From a virus: DNA of 40,071 bases. Under the pieces are notes generated by a model that made no database searches, was not told the origin of the DNA, and worked only from the letters and a program-made list of their open reading frames with translations. Position numbers and translations under genes: made by a program. This document shows, piece after piece, positions 1 to 6,402 of this stretch (position 1 is the first letter of the stretch; each line of letters begins with the position of its first letter). Location: positions 1 through 40,071 of the IMG/VR virus record IMGVR_UViG_3300038409_000024; one strand, 5' to 3'.

Positions 1-1811
1 CCGTAGGGGAGCACCATGACCGGCCGCTTGGTCACCTTGCGGTCGATCCCGACGTTGAGCAGCGCCTCGGCGTGGAAGCCGTCCTCGGCGTCCGGGCCGG
101 AGACCGAGTTGCCCAACGCCTTGTCGTCCAACGCCCGCAGCCTCTCCGTGGCCACGGCCGCCACGTCCCCGTACACGTCGTTCGGCTTGTCGCCGGGGAC
201 GAGGTTGACCGCCCGGCCCCCGACCTCGTCGCGGAGCATGGCGGAGTAGTGCTGGAGGCCGTTGCAGGTGCCGTCCAGGGCGATGGCCATGTGGGAGACG
301 TAGTCCCGGCCCACGCGCATCGCCTCGGCCCACTCGAGGCACCACGCGAGGAACGACCACGGCTTGTCCGCCTCGGTCCACCAGCGGTTGCTCAAGGGGT
401 CGTTGGCGACCTCCGTCGCGTGGATCGCATGCTCCCAGGCCCACTGGTACCGCTCGTCCAGGGACACCTTGTCGTTGCCCCACAGGTTCGCCCCGTGGAC
501 GCCCAGCCACCACACGCCGCGCTCCCCCAGCGGTTTCCCTTCCGCGAACTCCAGCAGAGCCCGGGCCTCGTCGGGGCCCTGCGGGTGCAGCGTCGTGGCC
601 GCCGAGTAGCAGCGGCCCCGGAAGTCCAGCCGGTGGGGGAAGTAGATCGCCGGCTGCTCGGCGTTCTCCTGGGCGATGTCCAGGCAGCGGTGGAACTCGA
701 AGCGGCCAGCGCGTTCCTTCTGGTCCCGCTGGTGCCAGTCCCGGAGCCGGCGGCGCCACGCCCGGCGGTGCTCGCCGCCCTTCACGTCGTCGATGACCTC
801 CTGGGGGGCCACCGGCCGGGGCTCGCTCTCCCGCGGGGGGATGGGCAGGCCCTGGGCGTTGTTCTCCCAGGCCTCCTGCATGACCGCCAGGACCCGCCTG
901 TTGATCCTCCAGGGGGTCGCCTGGAGCCCGTTCAGGCCCTTGTAGACCCGGCTCAGGTCGGCCGCCTCCAGGGCCTCCATCTGGCCCTTGAAGGGGCGCG
1001 TAAGGAGCCTGGAGCGGGACTTCATGACCCCGTAGTAGGCCCCGCCGAAGGTGCTCGTCCAAGGGGCCGGAGGGACCACGGTGGGGAGCATGAAGGGGCG
1101 CGTGAGGGCGGCTGCGTCGTTGTACTTGCGCAGCCACTCGTGGATCTCAGGGGTGAAGGAGAGGAGGTGAAGCTGCTGGCGCCGGCCGGTGCGCTGCAGT
1201 TTCGTCTCGATGATGCCGGTGGTCTCGATGGCCAGCTCGATCAGCTTGGTGCCCAGGTGGACGCGCTGCTTCTGCGTCCAGGGGCGCTCGACCACCGAGA
1301 ACTTGCGGTTGGCCAGCTTGACCGCGTTAGCCTGCCGGTTCTGGCCAAGGCCACGGTTCTTCGCGTTGCGGACCACGGCCCGGAACAGGGCGGTGTTGGC
1401 CGCCTCGAAGCTGTCGGCGATCAGCTCGGCCTCCAGCATGTCGGCCACGTAGACGGCCGCCGACTGCAGGGAGCGGTTGCTGTTGGCGTAGCCCAGGACG
1501 GCCCGCAGGGTGAGGTAGGCGGCCAGCTCGGCGTCCACGCCGCGGAGGAGAGCTGCCGCGGTGTGCCGGCGCCCGGCGCCCTGCTTGGGCCCACAGAAGG
1601 CGCGTATGGCGTCCGCCAGGGGGCCGATGGCCCGCTTGGCGAGATGCACCCCGCCTGGGGTCTCGGCCGCCTCGCCGCGGTCGAGGGCCTTGGCGAAGCC
1701 GGCGCGGGCGCGGTGGGCGCCGCGGTCCTTCATGGCCTGCTCACGCTCACGCTGGAGGGCGGTGCTGTCGGGGGTCACGCCGGGGGCGGTAGTCCAGCCC
1801 ATGTCATCCAT
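1..1811 (-). CDS. Single-subunit T7-like RNA polymerase, 3' end cut by the window edge
   Basis: DNA-directed RNA polymerase of the T7/mitochondrial single-subunit family, which transcribes the phage's middle and late genes. About 603 codons are visible. The reading frame shows the family motif YFPHRLDFRGR, then DGTCNGLQHYSAMLRDEVGG around the first catalytic Asp (T7 D537 region), then DRKVTKRPVMVLPYG, which holds the catalytic Lys and Tyr (T7 K631, Y639). The window ends right there, so the second catalytic Asp and the C-terminus are missing. ATG at 1811 follows AGG with 7 nt spacing; an in-frame GTG at 1844 is an alternative start. It lies downstream of the integrase and two small genes. An inverted repeat precedes it. 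Family assignment is certain; promoter specificity cannot be read. Confidence 0.97.
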   Translation of the reverse strand, partial: MDDMGWTTAPGVTPDSTALQREREQAMKDRGAHRARAGFAKALDRGEAAETPGGVHLAKRAIGPLADAIRAFCGPKQGAGRRHTAAALLRGVDAELAAYLTLRAVLGYANSNRSLQSAAVYVADMLEAELIADSFEAANTALFRAVVRNAKNRGLGQNRQANAVKLANRKFSVVERPWTQKQRVHLGTKLIELAIETTGIIETKLQRTGRRQQLHLLSFTPEIHEWLRKYNDAAALTRPFMLPTVVPPAPWTSTFGGAYYGVMKSRSRLLTRPFKGQMEALEAADLSRVYKGLNGLQATPWRINRRVLAVMQEAWENNAQGLPIPPRESEPRPVAPQEVIDDVKGGEHRRAWRRRLRDWHQRDQKERAGRFEFHRCLDIAQENAEQPAIYFPHRLDFRGRCYSAATTLHPQGPDEARALLEFAEGKPLGERGVWWLGVHGANLWGNDKVSLDERYQWAWEHAIHATEVANDPLSNRWWTEADKPWSFLAWCLEWAEAMRVGRDYVSHMAIALDGTCNGLQHYSAMLRDEVGGRAVNLVPGDKPNDVYGDVAAVATERLRALDDKALGNSVSGPDAEDGFHAEALLNVGIDRKVTKRPVMVLPY

Positions 1812-1872
1812 GTCATCACCTGTGTCACTTTGGGGGTGTGTCACGCGGTCTACCTGCCTTGGCGGGAGGACC

Positions 1873-1933
1873 GTGAAAAGCGGTTACCCCTTGTGAAAAG
1901 CCGTGATTTTACTGGCCTTTCCGGGGTAACCGC
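1873..1933. promoter_or_regulatory. Inverted repeat and direct repeats ahead of the RNA polymerase gene
   Basis: Two perfect 11-bp arms, GCGGTTACCCC (1880-1890) and GGGGTAACCGC (1923-1933), enclose a 32-nt AT-richer loop. GTGAAAAGC occurs twice exactly 20 bp apart (1873-1881 and 1893-1901), about two helical turns. This lies about 30-120 bp upstream of the polymerase start. The layout suits an operator for a dimeric regulator or an RNA hairpin in the leader. No convincing -35/-10 pair is seen, so the exact role is open. Confidence 0.5.
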
Positions 1934-2050
1934 CTAATGGCAGGCATCGGCGTCAAGATCGTGCTTCTCGTCCCGGTGCCCGTTTTGCTGGACTTTCGGG
2001 TCCGCTGGGGGACCCGTGGAGGGGCCTATGTCACGGCCCATGTCAAGTTC

Positions 2051-2287
2051 TCAGCCGCGCTTCACGGGCCTGTCGAACCCGAGAGGCGGTCTTGCCTGAG
2101 CCAGGATCGTGGAGAGCACGTCACCGTTGATGCGGCCGGCCTCCTTCGGAGGGGCGTAGCCCATGATGGGCAGGGAGTACGCCCCGTCCTCAGTACGCAA
2201 CTCGAAGAACACGGTGTTGCCCTTGGCAATGAGGCACCACGGGTAGTGGCGGTCGTCGCACAGGGCAGCGGCGTTGTTCGTCTTCAT
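2051..2287 (-). CDS. Small hypothetical protein (78 aa)
   Basis: Unrecognised 78-residue soluble protein. It begins MKTNNAAALCDDRHYPW and has a compact, beta-rich looking middle (KGNTVFFELRTEDGAYSLPI) and a basic C-terminus. The ATG at 2287 shares one base with the stop of the upstream 45-aa membrane gene (TGATG junction), and GGAGGA precedes it, so the two genes are translationally coupled. It lies between integrase and RNA polymerase, a position that in T7-like phages often holds small early host-interaction proteins; no function can be named. Confidence 0.8.
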   Translation of the reverse strand: MKTNNAAALCDDRHYPWCLIAKGNTVFFELRTEDGAYSLPIMGYAPPKEAGRINGDVLSTILAQARPPLGFDRPVKRG

Positions 2288-2424
2288 CAGTCCTCCTTCT
2301 TGCTGTTGTCGTCGTCGTCGTCGGTAGGGGAGAGCCAGTTGTCCACCATGAAGAACAGGCCCACGAGGATGGGCAGCCCAAACACGAACCAGGGCACCCA
2401 CCAGGAAGTGGCCAAGAGCACCAT
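2287..2424 (-). CDS. Small single-pass membrane protein (45 aa)
   Basis: 45-residue protein with one strongly hydrophobic segment (about residues 3-27, rich in Trp, Phe, Leu and Val) followed by an acidic tail containing five consecutive Asp and ending KKED. The ATG at 2424 is preceded by GAGAGG at 6 nt spacing. It is coupled to the next gene through TGATG. It probably sits in the inner membrane; possible roles are host takeover or lysis timing, but nothing in the sequence decides. Confidence 0.75.
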   Translation of the reverse strand: MVLLATSWWVPWFVFGLPILVGLFFMVDNWLSPTDDDDDNSKKED

Positions 2425-2445
2425 CAGGAACCTCTCGGGAGTTGG

Positions 2446-2482
2446 AAAGAAAAGGGGCCGACCCCCGCGAAGGAGCCGGCCC
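2446..2482 (-). terminator. Rho-independent terminator downstream of integrase
   Basis: On the minus strand an 11-bp GC-rich stem (arms at 2472-2482 and 2454-2465, loop TTCGCG region) is followed by CTTTTCTTT. It lies just after the integrase stop and before the 45-aa membrane gene, so it separates the regulator/integrase unit from the downstream genes. Confidence 0.75.
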
Positions 2483-2524
2483 AGGCATGGTCTCTCACAC
2501 AGTGAGAACTGCCTAACTAGGGGT
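2483..2524. other. Gap after integrase with a small palindrome, possible attP area
   Basis: 42 bp between terminator and integrase stop. TCTCAC-ACA-GTGAGA (2493-2507) is a perfect 6-bp-arm palindrome. The same bases include GGTCTCTCAC (2489-2498), the start-associated sequence of the early cassettes, here on the plus strand with no gene behind it. attP often lies next to int, but no core can be defined from one strand of evidence. Confidence 0.3.
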
Positions 2525-3643
2525 TCAGGCGGCGAAGGGCAAGACCTTGGCCGTCTGCAGGCTGGCCGCCAGGGCGGCGTAGTCGTCGGCATCGTCGACC
2601 GGGTGAACGTACCGCTGGTGCATGGTGAGGGAATGTCCGCACCACGCGGCGATCTGGGCAGCGGTGATCCCCTGCCGGGCGAGGACCCGGCTGTTGGCCC
2701 AGCGGGTGCAGCCCGTGTGCCGGTAGGTGTAGGGGACGCACCGCTCGTCGAGCCACGCGATGCGCTCCCGCAGCAGCCCCCAGAACGTGTGGAGCCGCTC
2801 GTCGTGGAGCCAGTCGAACGGGCCCGGCGCGTCCGGGTGCCGCTCCTTCACCCGCTCCAGGGCCTCGCGGGCTCGGGGCGAGCAGGGCAGCTTCCGGGTC
2901 TTGCCGTTCTTCGCGATGCTGGCGTGCACCGTGATCCTGGTGGGGGCGATGTCCGCCCAGGGGATCATCTTGATCTCCTTCGGAGGGCGGATCGCCGTCT
3001 CGGCGAGGACGATGAACAGGTCGTGATAGTCCTCCGCACCCAGCTTCAGGCACGTCGCGAGTATCTCCTGCTCCTCCTCGGGAGTGAAGTACCGCTCCCT
3101 GTGCACCACGCCGCGACGCTGCTTGGGTAGCCTGAAACGGCCCTCGACAAGCCCCATGCCGATTGCAGCGTCCAACAGGACGGAGATGGCCGCCCAATGG
3201 TGCTCCAGGGTCTGTGGGCAGTTGCGCTTGGCCTCGCGGCGGTGGACCATGTACTCGGTCACCTTGGCGTAGGTCAGGCACTCGCTCGCCGGCATCTTGG
3301 GCCCGCACCAGTCGGCGAACAGCTCCGCGTTCCGGTGCTGCGGGTGCCTCTGCCAGCGCCGGTCGCGGGGCGCCTTGGCGCTCTTCTGGGTGGACCACTG
3401 GACCTTCCAGCAGTGCTCGACGAGGTCGCTGATCGTCTGCGCTCGCGCCGCCACGCTGTTCGTGTGCGTGGGGGCCTGATAAGGCCTCCCGGCTGCGTGG
3501 TCCGCCTTGGTCTTGAGGTCGTGGGCGATGGCCTCGGCCTCGGTCTTGAAGGTGGCCCGCTGGCGCTTCGGCCAGTCGGCGAACTTCAGGTCCCAGCGCC
3601 AGCTACCGCTCTCTTTCTGCTCGATGGTCATGCGCGTACTCAC
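2525..3643 (-). CDS. int: Tyrosine recombinase (phage integrase)
   Basis: Site-specific recombinase that would join phage attP to a host attB and, with a directionality factor, reverse the reaction. The N-terminal part (about residues 1-180) is a basic arm/core-binding region. The catalytic domain shows box I Arg in ETAIRPPKEI, the beta-hairpin Lys in KNGKTRKLP, box II as YTYRHTGCTRW (Tyr in place of the usual first His, as in many phage integrases), GHS in AAWCGHSLTMHQ, and the nucleophile Tyr in QRYVHP near the C-terminus. All active residues are therefore present. Length 372 aa fits the family. The GTG at 3643 overlaps the upstream regulator stop as GTGA, a junction repeated elsewhere here; ATG at 3631 is the alternative. 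Its position upstream of the RNA polymerase recalls some T7-like cyanophages. Confidence 0.95.
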   Translation of the reverse strand: MSTRMTIEQKESGSWRWDLKFADWPKRQRATFKTEAEAIAHDLKTKADHAAGRPYQAPTHTNSVAARAQTISDLVEHCWKVQWSTQKSAKAPRDRRWQRHPQHRNAELFADWCGPKMPASECLTYAKVTEYMVHRREAKRNCPQTLEHHWAAISVLLDAAIGMGLVEGRFRLPKQRRGVVHRERYFTPEEEQEILATCLKLGAEDYHDLFIVLAETAIRPPKEIKMIPWADIAPTRITVHASIAKNGKTRKLPCSPRAREALERVKERHPDAPGPFDWLHDERLHTFWGLLRERIAWLDERCVPYTYRHTGCTRWANSRVLARQGITAAQIAAWCGHSLTMHQRYVHPVDDADDYAALAASLQTAKVLPFAA

Positions 3644-4005
3644 TTCCTTCCCAAGTCGTGGGCAATAGCCCGCCACACCCTGAGCCCCTTCGGGGACAGG
3701 TGCATGAACTTCTCCCGGCGGTCGAGGACGTTCGGAATGAACTCGACCAGCCCCATGCCGCCCATACGGTTCGGCTTCGGGGGCAGGTTCGACAGCACGG
3801 CCATTGCCCGTGAGACCGTGCTGTCGGAGGCTGAAAGGGCCCTGAGCAGGGCCTTCTGGGTGGTGCCGGGGTTAGCCGCCACCAGCAGGAATGTTCGGGC
3901 CTGCAGCACTGTAATGTCCGGGTGCATGTCCTGCAGCCGCATGAGAGCGTCTGCCAACTGGCCGGCGAACGGATCCGGCCGCGTGTCCTCCTTCGAGAGA
4001 GACAT
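3640..4005 (-). CDS. MarR-like winged-helix transcriptional regulator
   Basis: 121-residue DNA-binding protein. After a short N-terminus it has the MarR pattern: a helix (ITVLQARTFLLVAANPGTTQ), the helix-turn-helix with recognition helix ALSASDSTVSRAMAVLSNL, then the wing (GMGLVEFIPNVLDRREKFMHL) and a C-terminal helix starting SPKGLRVW. It is directly upstream of and coupled to the integrase (4-nt overlap), so it is a good candidate for the lysogeny or integrase regulator. It may bind the repeats near the polymerase gene, but that is inference. The start ATG has AAGGG upstream. Fold confidence is high; the regulated target is unknown. Confidence 0.85.
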   Translation of the reverse strand: MSLSKEDTRPDPFAGQLADALMRLQDMHPDITVLQARTFLLVAANPGTTQKALLRALSASDSTVSRAMAVLSNLPPKPNRMGGMGLVEFIPNVLDRREKFMHLSPKGLRVWRAIAHDLGRK

Positions 4006-4092
4006 ACTTTGATGCCCTTCTTCTCACCCGCTGCCTTGCCCGGGATAGGGTAGGTTACTACGGGGCAGTCAGCATTCCGTCTAAGTCAGTAT
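4006..4092. other. Short intergenic leader before the MarR-like gene
   Basis: 87 bp without a gene. The minus strand holds the element GTAACCTACCC that recurs in similar form in the leaders of nearby cassette genes, and an AAGGG ribosome site before 4005. No hairpin with a T-tract is visible. Confidence 0.35.
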
Positions 4093-4320
4093 TCACTTGA
4101 AGACAAGAGCCCACACCGTGGGGTGATAGGTTCCATCCCTCGGCCTGGAAGCACCGTAGTGCTCGGCAATCTGCCGCGCACGCTCTGTAGCGTCCGCGAG
4201 GGACGCATCCACGTCTTCGCTGACATCCTGGAGCATTGCGAGCATCTCAGGCTCGTATCGCTCCAGGAACTCTTGGGCCGTGCAGAAGTTCACAGCCACA
4301 AAGGCCATTCGTGCTGACAT
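4093..4320 (-). CDS. Small hypothetical protein (75 aa)
   Basis: 75-residue, mostly helical acidic protein with the core FLERYEPEMLAMLQDVSEDV and the C-terminus HPTVWALVFK. No family is recognised. The ATG at 4320 has AGGA about 11 nt upstream; ATG at 4308 is a second choice. It is the last gene of the early cassette block, preceded by a hairpin (4369-4402) but lacking the GGTCTCTC start-associated sequence found before most of its neighbours. Confidence 0.7.
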   Translation of the reverse strand: MSARMAFVAVNFCTAQEFLERYEPEMLAMLQDVSEDVDASLADATERARQIAEHYGASRPRDGTYHPTVWALVFK

Positions 4321-4368
4321 CCCCGTTGTTTTCCTGTTGCCATAGTGTTTGCTGATCCTTCCCCAATG

Positions 4369-4402
4369 AAAAGGGGACGGCCGCCTCACGGCAACCATCC
4401 CC
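4369..4402 (-). terminator. Hairpin terminator after the DUF7417-like gene
   Basis: Minus strand: 13-nt arms (4390-4402 and 4373-4385; two G-T pairs) around a GTGA loop, followed by TTTT (4372-4369). One of a series of cassette-separating hairpins. Confidence 0.7.
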
Positions 4403-4436
4403 TATGGTTAACGTCACGAAGTCTCTGGCAGTGTGG

Positions 4437-4634
4437 CTAGTGCACCACACGGCCGTCGCCCACATCCAGCAGCTCCCGCAGGCGGGGGCCGGCAGTCCGG
4501 GGCGGGTTCCACGCGAGCCCGGTGTCGAGCATGTACTGGAACAGCTCCACGGTCTCAGGCAGCTCCAGCTCCCCGTTCTCGTAGGCGTCCAGGCGCTCCT
4601 GCAGCGGGTACTCGCGAAGATCGTACTTGGGCAT
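4437..4634 (-). CDS. DUF7417-like small phage protein
   Basis: 65-residue acidic protein with the recognisable signature KYDLREYPLQERLDAYENGE followed by ELFQYMLDTGLAW and a Leu-rich end (LRELLDVGDG). Proteins with this pattern are common small phage proteins of unknown function, annotated as DUF7417. The ATG at 4634 is preceded directly by AGGTCTCTC, the start-associated sequence of this block. A hairpin terminator follows the gene. Confidence 0.8.
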   Translation of the reverse strand: MPKYDLREYPLQERLDAYENGELELPETVELFQYMLDTGLAWNPPRTAGPRLRELLDVGDGRVVH

Positions 4635-4770
4635 GAGAGACCTGCATATGGTTGGTGGCTGGCGTCATCCCCCGCCAGCATTGGGGCCGCAGCAACCGCC
4701 GTCGTGGCGGAAGCTGGGGTAGGTTCACGATGTCAAAGAGCAGAGCCCCAGACGTAAGGCGACAATCCCT

Positions 4771-4920
4771 CTATGTCAAGGGGTCGCCCGGGTTCACGTC
4801 CCGGGCGGTGTATTTGCGCACGCGCTTGTCGCGCCTGAGGGCGTGCCTGCGCTGGGGCTTGTGGGGCACCCGGATGGGCGCCCCAGTACGGCGAGGCTTT
4901 CGCGGCTTACGCTTGGCCAT
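4771..4920 (-). CDS. Very basic small protein (49 aa)
   Basis: 49 residues with a dense run of Lys/Arg (MAKRKPRKPRRTGAPIRV) and a basic middle (RRHALRRDKRVRKY), so it probably binds nucleic acid. The start codon lies inside the 3' end of the upstream 90-aa gene (14-nt overlap) with GGAG 8 nt upstream, so the two are coupled. No family is recognised; an early host-DNA or RNA-binding protein is a guess. Confidence 0.65.
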   Translation of the reverse strand: MAKRKPRKPRRTGAPIRVPHKPQRRHALRRDKRVRKYTARDVNPGDPLT

Positions 4921-5179
4921 CGCCGTTCTCCCCTGGTGTGCTGTAGAGCAGCACCGAGCCCGGCACCATGCCGCCCTTAGGCGACCGCTTCTCAGGCTCG
5001 TTGAACCACTCGCGAACTCGCTTGCGGTTCTCCGGCGTGTTGTGCACGTCGGCGTAGGACTCGTTGAAGTCCGGGTGCTTCGAGACTGCTGCGTACGTGA
5101 TGCCACGAACGTGCATCTTCGTACGGGCGCAGTCCGGGCCGCCCTTGACGACAACGGAGATGTAGATGGGGTTTGCCAT
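4907..5179 (-). CDS. Hypothetical early protein (90 aa)
   Basis: 90-residue protein starting MANPIYISVVVKGGPDC, with a charged central segment (NTPENRKRVREWFNEPEKR). No family is recognised. The start is set by AAGGAG eight bases before ATG 5179, a more conventional ribosome site than in the neighbouring cassettes, which use GGTCTCTC. It overlaps the next basic gene by 14 nt. Confidence 0.8.
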   Translation of the reverse strand: MANPIYISVVVKGGPDCARTKMHVRGITYAAVSKHPDFNESYADVHNTPENRKRVREWFNEPEKRSPKGGMVPGSVLLYSTPGENGDGQA

Positions 5180-5213
5180 TGGCAACTCCTTCTGTGTTGA
5201 CCCTACTAACGCC

Positions 5214-5242
5214 AAAAGCCCCACTCCTTTCGGAGCAGGGCT
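5214..5242 (-). terminator. GAAA-loop hairpin terminator
   Basis: Minus strand: 11-nt arms (5232-5242 and 5217-5227) with a GAAA loop, followed by TTTT. It lies directly after the stop of the 87-aa gene. Confidence 0.75.
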
Positions 5243-5249
5243 GATGGGT

Positions 5250-5513
5250 TCAGGCAGACTTGCGGTCCCGCACCATGTCCGCCGTGATTTTCACCACATG
5301 CTTGGTGCGGGCTTCCGTCTCGACGCAGATACGCAGGTAACTGTCCGCCGCCTTGTGGGCGCTGTCGTCGCGGTAGGCGAAGCCACTCCGCTGGAATGCC
5401 TCGCCGTGCCTGTTGGTGCCCTGCACCATCCAGACGTAGGCGTAGACATTGTCGCTGGAGCGGGTGACGACATGACCACCAGGGAACGTGACGGTGTAGG
5501 TGTAGCGTGCCAT
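5250..5513 (-). CDS. Early cassette protein, paralogue of the 104-aa neighbour
   Basis: 87-residue protein. The N-terminal half aligns with the next upstream cassette (5595-5909): MARYTYTVTF / MAKHNYVARF, then VVTRSSDNVYAYVW / VLTRTSQDRVYTHAW, and AHKAADS / AHKAINS. The fold is probably a small alpha/beta domain. The start follows GAGGTCTCACAC, a variant of the block's start-associated sequence, and a GAAA-loop hairpin follows the stop. Function unknown; it probably arose by tandem duplication. Confidence 0.85.
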   Translation of the reverse strand: MARYTYTVTFPGGHVVTRSSDNVYAYVWMVQGTNRHGEAFQRSGFAYRDDSAHKAADSYLRICVETEARTKHVVKITADMVRDRKSA

Positions 5514-5554
5514 GTGTGAGACCTCGCGCTGTGTTGGGGTAGGCTTGTAACGCC

Positions 5555-5585
5555 GAAAGGGCCGCCACCTTTCGGTGACGACCCT
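5555..5585 (-). terminator. GAAA-loop hairpin, repeat copy 1
   Basis: Minus strand arms GGGTCGTCACC and GGTGGCGGCCC around GAAA, followed by TTTC. The same hairpin sequence occurs at 7143-7168 and 7383-7408. It separates the 104-aa and 87-aa cassettes. Confidence 0.7.
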
Positions 5586-5594
5586 GACGAGGCG

Positions 5595-5909
5595 TTAGGC
5601 GCTCTTGCCCCAATCCTTGATCGACTTCTCGACCACCTTCAGGTTCCTGAAGGCGGCGTCATCCTCGACCTCGGACACAGGGACGGCGAGGCGCTCAAAC
5701 ACCTTGGTGCTCTCGTAGGCACCCGAGTTGATCGCCTTGTGGGCCAACTCGGCGCTCCCGGCGAAGCCGGAAGCCACGGCATGCTTGCGCTCGCCATCCT
5801 GCGTCCACACGAGGAGGACCGCCCAGGCGTGGGTGTAGACGCGGTCCTGCGACGTGCGAGTGAGAACACCGAACTCGCCGAACCGGGCAACGTAGTTGTG
5901 CTTAGCCAC
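5595..5909 (-). CDS. Early cassette protein, paralogue of the 87-aa neighbour
   Basis: 104-residue protein with the same N-terminal pattern as the following gene (MAKHNYVARF, VLTRTSQDRVYTHAW, SAELAHKAINS) and a longer charged C-terminal tail ending KSIKDWGKSA. It uses GTG at 5909 with GAGGTCTCTCAC immediately upstream. Function unknown. The pair is an in-place duplication within the cassette array. Confidence 0.85.
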   Translation of the reverse strand: MAKHNYVARFGEFGVLTRTSQDRVYTHAWAVLLVWTQDGERKHAVASGFAGSAELAHKAINSGAYESTKVFERLAVPVSEVEDDAAFRNLKVVEKSIKDWGKSA

Positions 5910-5970
5910 TGTGAGAGACCTCGCTTGCTAGTTCTGCACCCTGCCGTTAGGGGCAGGGCCTACAACGCCG

Positions 5971-5999
5971 AAAGGGCCCCTAGCTTTCGCTAGAGACCC
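5971..5999 (-). terminator. GAAA-loop hairpin
   Basis: Minus strand arms GGGTCTCTAGC and GCTAGGGGCCC around GAAA, followed by TTTC. The sequence differs from the other copies but the stem length and loop are kept, which suggests the structure is selected. Confidence 0.7.
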
Positions 6000-6012
6000 T
6001 GTTCAGCCCACC

Positions 6013-6315
6013 TCACTCCCCGAGCAACGTGGCTGGTTCCCAGCCCATCGCCTTGGCCAGCTCGACCGACTGCGTGGCGTCGTTCTTCACGATGGCCAGC
6101 ACAAGCCCTGCGGTGGTGAACCGCTTGCCGGTGGCGGGGTTCTTGCGGCGCAGCGCGTCGTAGCACTGGGCTGCGCTCCAGTTGTGCACGCTCTCCTGCA
6201 GCGCCTTGCGGAGCGCCTTGGGGAGCAAGTCGTAGGCTTCCATGTTGCCCAGCTTGCCGTTCCGCGTGTAGCGAACGGAGCGGCGGTCAACAGTGTCCGA
6301 CATATTCGATGCCAT
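6013..6315 (-). CDS. DUF6525-like protein (100 aa)
   Basis: 100-residue protein with the pattern NMEAYDLLPKALRKAL ... NWSAAQCYDALRRK, which resembles the small DUF6525 family (REYDRLP, LRRWL, PWS motifs) known mainly from alphaproteobacteria; its role there is unknown. The match is from memory of the motif, so moderate. The ATG at 6315 is preceded by AAAGGGTCTCTCAC. A hairpin follows the stop. Confidence 0.8.
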   Translation of the reverse strand: MASNMSDTVDRRSVRYTRNGKLGNMEAYDLLPKALRKALQESVHNWSAAQCYDALRRKNPATGKRFTTAGLVLAIVKNDATQSVELAKAMGWEPATLLGE

Positions 6316-6355
6316 GTGAGAGACCCTTTACGGTTGTTCACACCCTACAAACGAC

Positions 6356-6388
6356 AAAAGGGACCGCTGCCGTTAAGGCAACGATCCC
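6356..6388 (-). terminator. Hairpin terminator after the GP88-like gene
   Basis: Minus strand: 12-nt arms (6377-6388 and 6360-6371) with a short TTAAC loop and TTTT following (6359-6356). The best T-tract among the cassette hairpins. Confidence 0.75.
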
Positions 6389-6402
6389 CTTGCGTCAAGT
6401 AA

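Noticed and set aside
72-1937. Long plus-strand open frame (621 codons) opposite the RNA polymerase
   Set aside because: It is the antisense shadow of the polymerase gene in GC-rich DNA. The minus-strand frame carries unmistakable polymerase motifs; the plus-strand product is low-complexity and has no ribosome site.
2034-2048. TTGACA on the minus strand upstream of the polymerase
   Set aside because: No -10-like hexamer occurs 16-19 bp downstream; the sequence there is CCCTCC.
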